Source: an uncultured bacterium (lineage in GTDB: Bacteria; Verrucomicrobiota; Lentisphaeria; Victivallales; UBA1829). Taken from it: a stretch of DNA of 34,675 nucleotides. Below the pieces are notes generated by a model. It was given only the letters and a program-made list of their open reading frames with translations, searched no databases and was not told the origin of the DNA. Where the stretch lies: assembly GCA_900549415.1 (NCBI GenBank), contig URNX01000036.1, forward strand, positions 1 through 34,675. Reading direction: 5' to 3'. Positions 32,901 to 34,675 of this stretch are shown here, piece after piece; the first letter of the stretch is position 1; every line of letters starts with the position of its first letter. Position numbers and translations under genes: made by a program.

Positions 32901-33542
32901 CCATCCGCGTTCGGCGCCGCCGTTGAGAATCTGGTTGCCTTTGATGACAGCTTTCTGCTCCGGAGCGGGGAAGGTGATGGAGGCGTTCCGGATCCAGATG
33001 ATTCCGGGCTTGGTAAAGGTCATCCGCCAAGTCGGTTCACCGGTAATGTCGGCGCGGACCGTGAAATTCTTTTCCACTTTCTGCCACTGCGGGAGGAATG
33101 CGACGTTTCCGCCTCTTTGATAATGGGTTCCGTTCTTTATTGAATAAGAGGGAGTCAGTTCCGCCAGTGTGGAAGGTTCCGCTTTCACTTCGATGGAGGT
33201 TTTCATATTTTTCCCGGCGTAGGCTGCGTTGGCGTCTTTCGCTTTGTCGTTCGAAAAGATTTCGAGAACGAACATGCCATATTCGCCGTTTTTGTCGACG
33301 GGACATTTGGTCGTGTCTATCTTCAGGCTTCCGTCCTGCAGTTCCACGACGGCCGCAGACATGGGCTTGTGGTTTTTGTCTTTGGGATTCCAGTTCCAGA
33401 GTTTTGCACGCCAGTGTCCGTTTTGGGTGACAAGATGATTTTTAATCTGCAGGTCTTTGGCAGAGGAAAAATCCATCTGCAGGTCTGCAGACGCTGTCAG
33501 GGTTGCTGCGCCGATCAAAGCGCAAAAGGCGAGTTTTTTCAT
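29967..33542 (-). CDS. Large secreted clan GH-A-type glycoside hydrolase with a CBM9-like C-terminus
   Basis: A 1191-residue protein with a signal peptide (MKKLAFCALIGAATLTASAD). The N-terminal about 430 residues are beta-sandwich modules, including a galactose-binding-like one with an ILNGGAERGWY element. The catalytic region (about 490-800) shows a TIM-barrel pattern with the acid/base candidate E590 in YEILNEPNIW and the nucleophile candidate E699 in HWATESGI, 109 residues apart, as in GH39- or GH5-like enzymes. Residues about 985-1191 resemble CBM9 (TIDGSLDEW at the start, then an AWNEKGFYIAVTV strand). The substrate cannot be read. The start is preceded by AAAGGAAA, and the gene lies 21 bp after the pseudopilin gene on the same strand. 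Confidence 0.83.
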   Translation of the reverse strand: MKKLAFCALIGAATLTASADLQMDFSSAKDLQIKNHLVTQNGHWRAKLWNWNPKDKNHKPMSAAVVELQDGSLKIDTTKCPVDKNGEYGMFVLEIFSNDKAKDANAAYAGKNMKTSIEVKAEPSTLAELTPSYSIKNGTHYQRGGNVAFLPQWQKVEKNFTVRADITGEPTWRMTFTKPGIIWIRNASITFPAPEQKAVIKGNQILNGGAERGWYAVSGSDFSNLIGGHYRDWLGKIWTQAMIVQIDDKEAASGKYSFRLGDGGPQFQNWFRFNPVKFQMGERTVVTFKAKSKSGHSRLLFFAAVSTSDGYRKFFDIGPEWKEYRFEIPKFGQSVGNISGNYANKGDNQFYPTFWVDKTAWLDDLCIWQGSGEVKFENPSPVAISGEIDSRYKKTGEKIVAKLNIRNTTGAPLKADVAYRLLDFYGKELEKEILPSVSLAKDGNTDIAYNHTVKHLGPQTLLFQVTANGKTIDHGFLFGGIGHETSLVKRLAIDTHSASAAEFILPFFLDMRIGTARLWSQMSGANFTDVPTLKDLHNAGVQTFLNVSIDDKDGRYSSFSRYDLSSWRDAIRKYVMPYKDYIDVYEILNEPNIWNGYRKNPDPSIYCEMSPAEYIRVLKTARQYIMEFAPNAKFAGPTPCRTDIGFISNVLKAGGDKYLDIITEHPYRSAAEMPDYYTDLQNLEKVLAQYGSKPHWATESGIRSEEMMNDNKVTPYIRTNTAKNLRMMLTAYAGGAGVYTHFNFWTWGGSASWQVTATGATGRPYEYVPQPVLYGMRAIADMIGDEARPAGAVPLGFEYKCYIFDNGKERTVTFWKWNGAPVSITPGPEFRGTFYDVMGNPVKGELEISDVPLYFKTALSVDEVKKLCPALVPDNGKAACNYDVFVTGPNSVEAVVTNRGIKPLKGEIVLSFNGKTLKAAVPEILAGKSVRIPFRVPVTFSTEPTAGKLALNLNGQTFEQTLALKSLFVPEIRNVTIDGSLDEWKDIPAIRLSSPGNRIRFFNETTQKAAEWTARDNAVTADIKTAWNEKGFYIAVTVNKAEFHPNEISAARVWEGDSLQIAFDPLKNATKDSVKYDGDDFEYSIGLFKGAPVVYRHYASLSIYDSLTKTVGELKGEVVAAIKPLPGKTVYEIQFVPRSLSPFKLKEGSSMRFNLIVNMNNGKERIGWLQFTPGIGEIKKPGLFMDLLLMK

Positions 33543-33563
33543 TGTGTATTTTTTCCTTTCGGG

Positions 33564-34391
33564 TTAGTTGACGGATGGCTGCTGCAGCACGGCGTCATAG
33601 TGCTGTGACATAAAGCTCAACGCCGGAGCGGAGGTTTTTGCCGGAATGCAGAACGCTTCGTGGAAATCTTTCGCGTACTGGTAGATGGAACGCTGATTGC
33701 CCGCATGACCGTCGGTGTAGACGACATTGATTCCCGCGCCGTGGCGGAGATGCGGCATGGCGAATCTTCCCTGACGGTATTCGGCCATGTCGATGTTGGT
33801 GTGCGCTGTAGAACCCTGATAGTTGGTTCCTTCTCCGGGGGCGTAGATGGAGGCGTCAAAGAACATTGCGCCTTTGGAGGCCTGTTTCAGGGCATTGGTA
33901 AAAATAAAGAATGCAAGATAGGAGTAGTCGTCGGCCCGGTATACAATCGGGCTGCCTTGTTTGCTGTTTGATAGAATTCCCGAATTGAGGGCTCCTTCAA
34001 GGCGGGCGCGGCGCCAGTAGTTTGCATCGGCGTTTGCGGAATAACTGCCGTAGCAGGTGTCGCTGGAATTTGTCGTTTTTTCTGAATTGCAGGCTACTTC
34101 ACTGTATTTTTTGACATAACCGAGATTTTTCAAGGTTGCCATTCCCAGTTTCCCAAGAAAGAAATATCCGTTCGAATCTGAAGAATAGTTTTGCTGAGAC
34201 AACCCGAGCTGCTTTTCGCGAGCTAGGCAGTCAATCATTCTTCCCTTTTCTCTCGCCGCGTTTAGCGCGGGGAGGAGCATGCCGGCGAGGATGGCGATGA
34301 TGGCAATTACCACGAGGAGCTCTATGAGGGTGAATCTGCATTTCCCCCGTTTCAGTCGTGGATTCGATGTCTGCAAATTACGTGTTTTCAT
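33564..34391 (-). CDS. Pseudopilin-like protein (H-X9-DG type) paired with the GH-A hydrolase
   Basis: A 275-residue protein with a 19-residue basic leader and the N-terminus F20-TLIELLVVIAIIAILAGMLLPALNAAREKGR, with Glu at +5 as in type IV pilins. The residue at -1 is Arg, not Gly. The C-terminal domain has an exact H-X9-DG motif (RHGAGINVVYTDGH), the hallmark of the prepilin-like family expanded in Planctomycetes and Lentisphaerae. The start follows AAAGGAAA. It is the first gene of a two-gene unit driven by the promoter at 34541-34569, so the pilin-like protein and hydrolase are co-expressed. It could assist secretion or bind the polymer at the surface (inference). Confidence 0.88.
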   Translation of the reverse strand: MKTRNLQTSNPRLKRGKCRFTLIELLVVIAIIAILAGMLLPALNAAREKGRMIDCLAREKQLGLSQQNYSSDSNGYFFLGKLGMATLKNLGYVKKYSEVACNSEKTTNSSDTCYGSYSANADANYWRRARLEGALNSGILSNSKQGSPIVYRADDYSYLAFFIFTNALKQASKGAMFFDASIYAPGEGTNYQGSTAHTNIDMAEYRQGRFAMPHLRHGAGINVVYTDGHAGNQRSIYQYAKDFHEAFCIPAKTSAPALSFMSQHYDAVLQQPSVN

Positions 34392-34533
34392 TGTGATTGT
34401 TTCCTTTTGCTGGTTAGATTAATTTTCTGTCCGTGATTCCCAGACGGCTTCCGGACGGCTGCAGATGTTTTCTGTTTTCATTTTTCTTCCTTTCCTTGCT
34501 TTGTTGCGTTTTTCTGATGCTTCCAAATGTTTC

Positions 34534-34541
34534 TGTATACA
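34534..34541 (-). promoter_or_regulatory. Possible operator palindrome at the transcription start
   Basis: TGTATACA is a perfect 8-bp palindrome at about the predicted transcription start of the promoter at 34541-34569. A repressor of GntR or LacI type could bind here, but so short a palindrome may be accidental. Confidence 0.25.
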
Positions 34542-34569
34542 TTATATTCTACTTTCCCGAAAAAGTCAA
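34541..34569 (-). promoter_or_regulatory. Promoter of the pseudopilin/hydrolase unit
   Basis: On the minus strand TTGACT (34569-34564) and TATAAT (34546-34541) are spaced by 17 bp, close to the consensus. The transcript would carry an untranslated leader of about 140 nt. The remaining 284-bp upstream stretch to the window end shows no gene. Confidence 0.82.
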
Positions 34570-34675
34570 CCCCCTGCAATATGTAAGATTCGATGAAAGA
34601 TATGGACAAAACGAGGAATTTAAGAAAAATATGTGCTGTTTGATAATTATTCCTGAAAAATATGAAGGCAAAAAC

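Noticed and set aside
34575..34583. TGCAATATG near the promoter of the second pseudopilin unit, matching 9 bp of the 19-bp operator.
   Set aside because: Only half of the element matches, without the other arm; a 9-mer in 35 kb can occur by chance.
1..34675. CRISPR arrays, rRNA genes and complete insertion sequences.
   Set aside because: No regularly spaced repeats, rRNA-like stretches or transposase-like proteins were seen on either strand.

Overview
The window looks like a chromosomal segment from the Lentisphaerae/Victivallales part of the PVC superphylum (inference). The pointers are two pseudopilin-like genes with the FxLIELLVVIAIIAILA-type N-terminus and a C-terminal H-x(9-10)-DG motif placed next to polysaccharide-degrading enzymes, a rich carbohydrate-active enzyme content, a lep-type housekeeping operon and moderately GC-rich codon use. 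Nothing identifies the species directly.

Layout. (1) 99-6101, plus strand: one tightly spaced operon holding an ABC ATPase, two paralogous ABC-2-type permeases, two single-span helical proteins (one ending in zinc ribbons) and an OppC/DppC-like permease. (2) 6149-8910: a promoter and a secreted protein of unknown function, then a convergent pair encoding a lipoprotein with a SecD-P1-head-like domain and a secreted beta-sandwich protein. (3) 8944-about 10600: a prophage relic consisting only of tail genes: a gene fragment, a tail assembly chaperone with an apparent -1 programmed frameshift site, a small antisense gene and a truncated tape measure gene. It sits between the tRNA-Gly/tRNA-Tyr operon (10645-10810, minus) and what looks like that operon's original terminator (8910-8943).

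(4) 10969-19330: a pectin (rhamnogalacturonan) use locus. A LacI-type regulator is flanked by two exact 19-bp copies, in opposite orientation, of a probable operator. One overlaps its own start codon. The other overlaps a TATAAT element ahead of a four-gene unit: pseudopilin, L-rhamnose mutarotase (rhaM), a 1304-residue family-11-like rhamnogalacturonan lyase with three N-terminal repeats, and a GPH-type sugar transporter. The unit would cut rhamnogalacturonan outside, import products and interconvert rhamnose anomers. (5) 19327-26242, minus: operon lepA-lepB-purU-lnt-rsmB, with 3- to 9-bp gaps or ATGA overlaps, sharing a bidirectional terminator with the locus before it. (6) 26340-29790, plus: a secreted protein with a fourfold helical repeat, followed by a cytoplasmic GH78-like alpha-L-rhamnosidase candidate with an inserted beta-sandwich. 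(7) 29838-34569, minus: a second pseudopilin followed by a large secreted clan GH-A-type hydrolase with a CBM9-like C-terminus, transcribed from a near-consensus promoter.

Most notable: the retained frameshift site in a dead prophage tail module, the paired operators around the LacI gene, the twice-seen pseudopilin-plus-CAZyme arrangement with pilin-like leaders lacking Gly at -1, the rhamnosidase domain insertion, and the odd ABC operon. No CRISPR array, rRNA or intact insertion sequence was seen.
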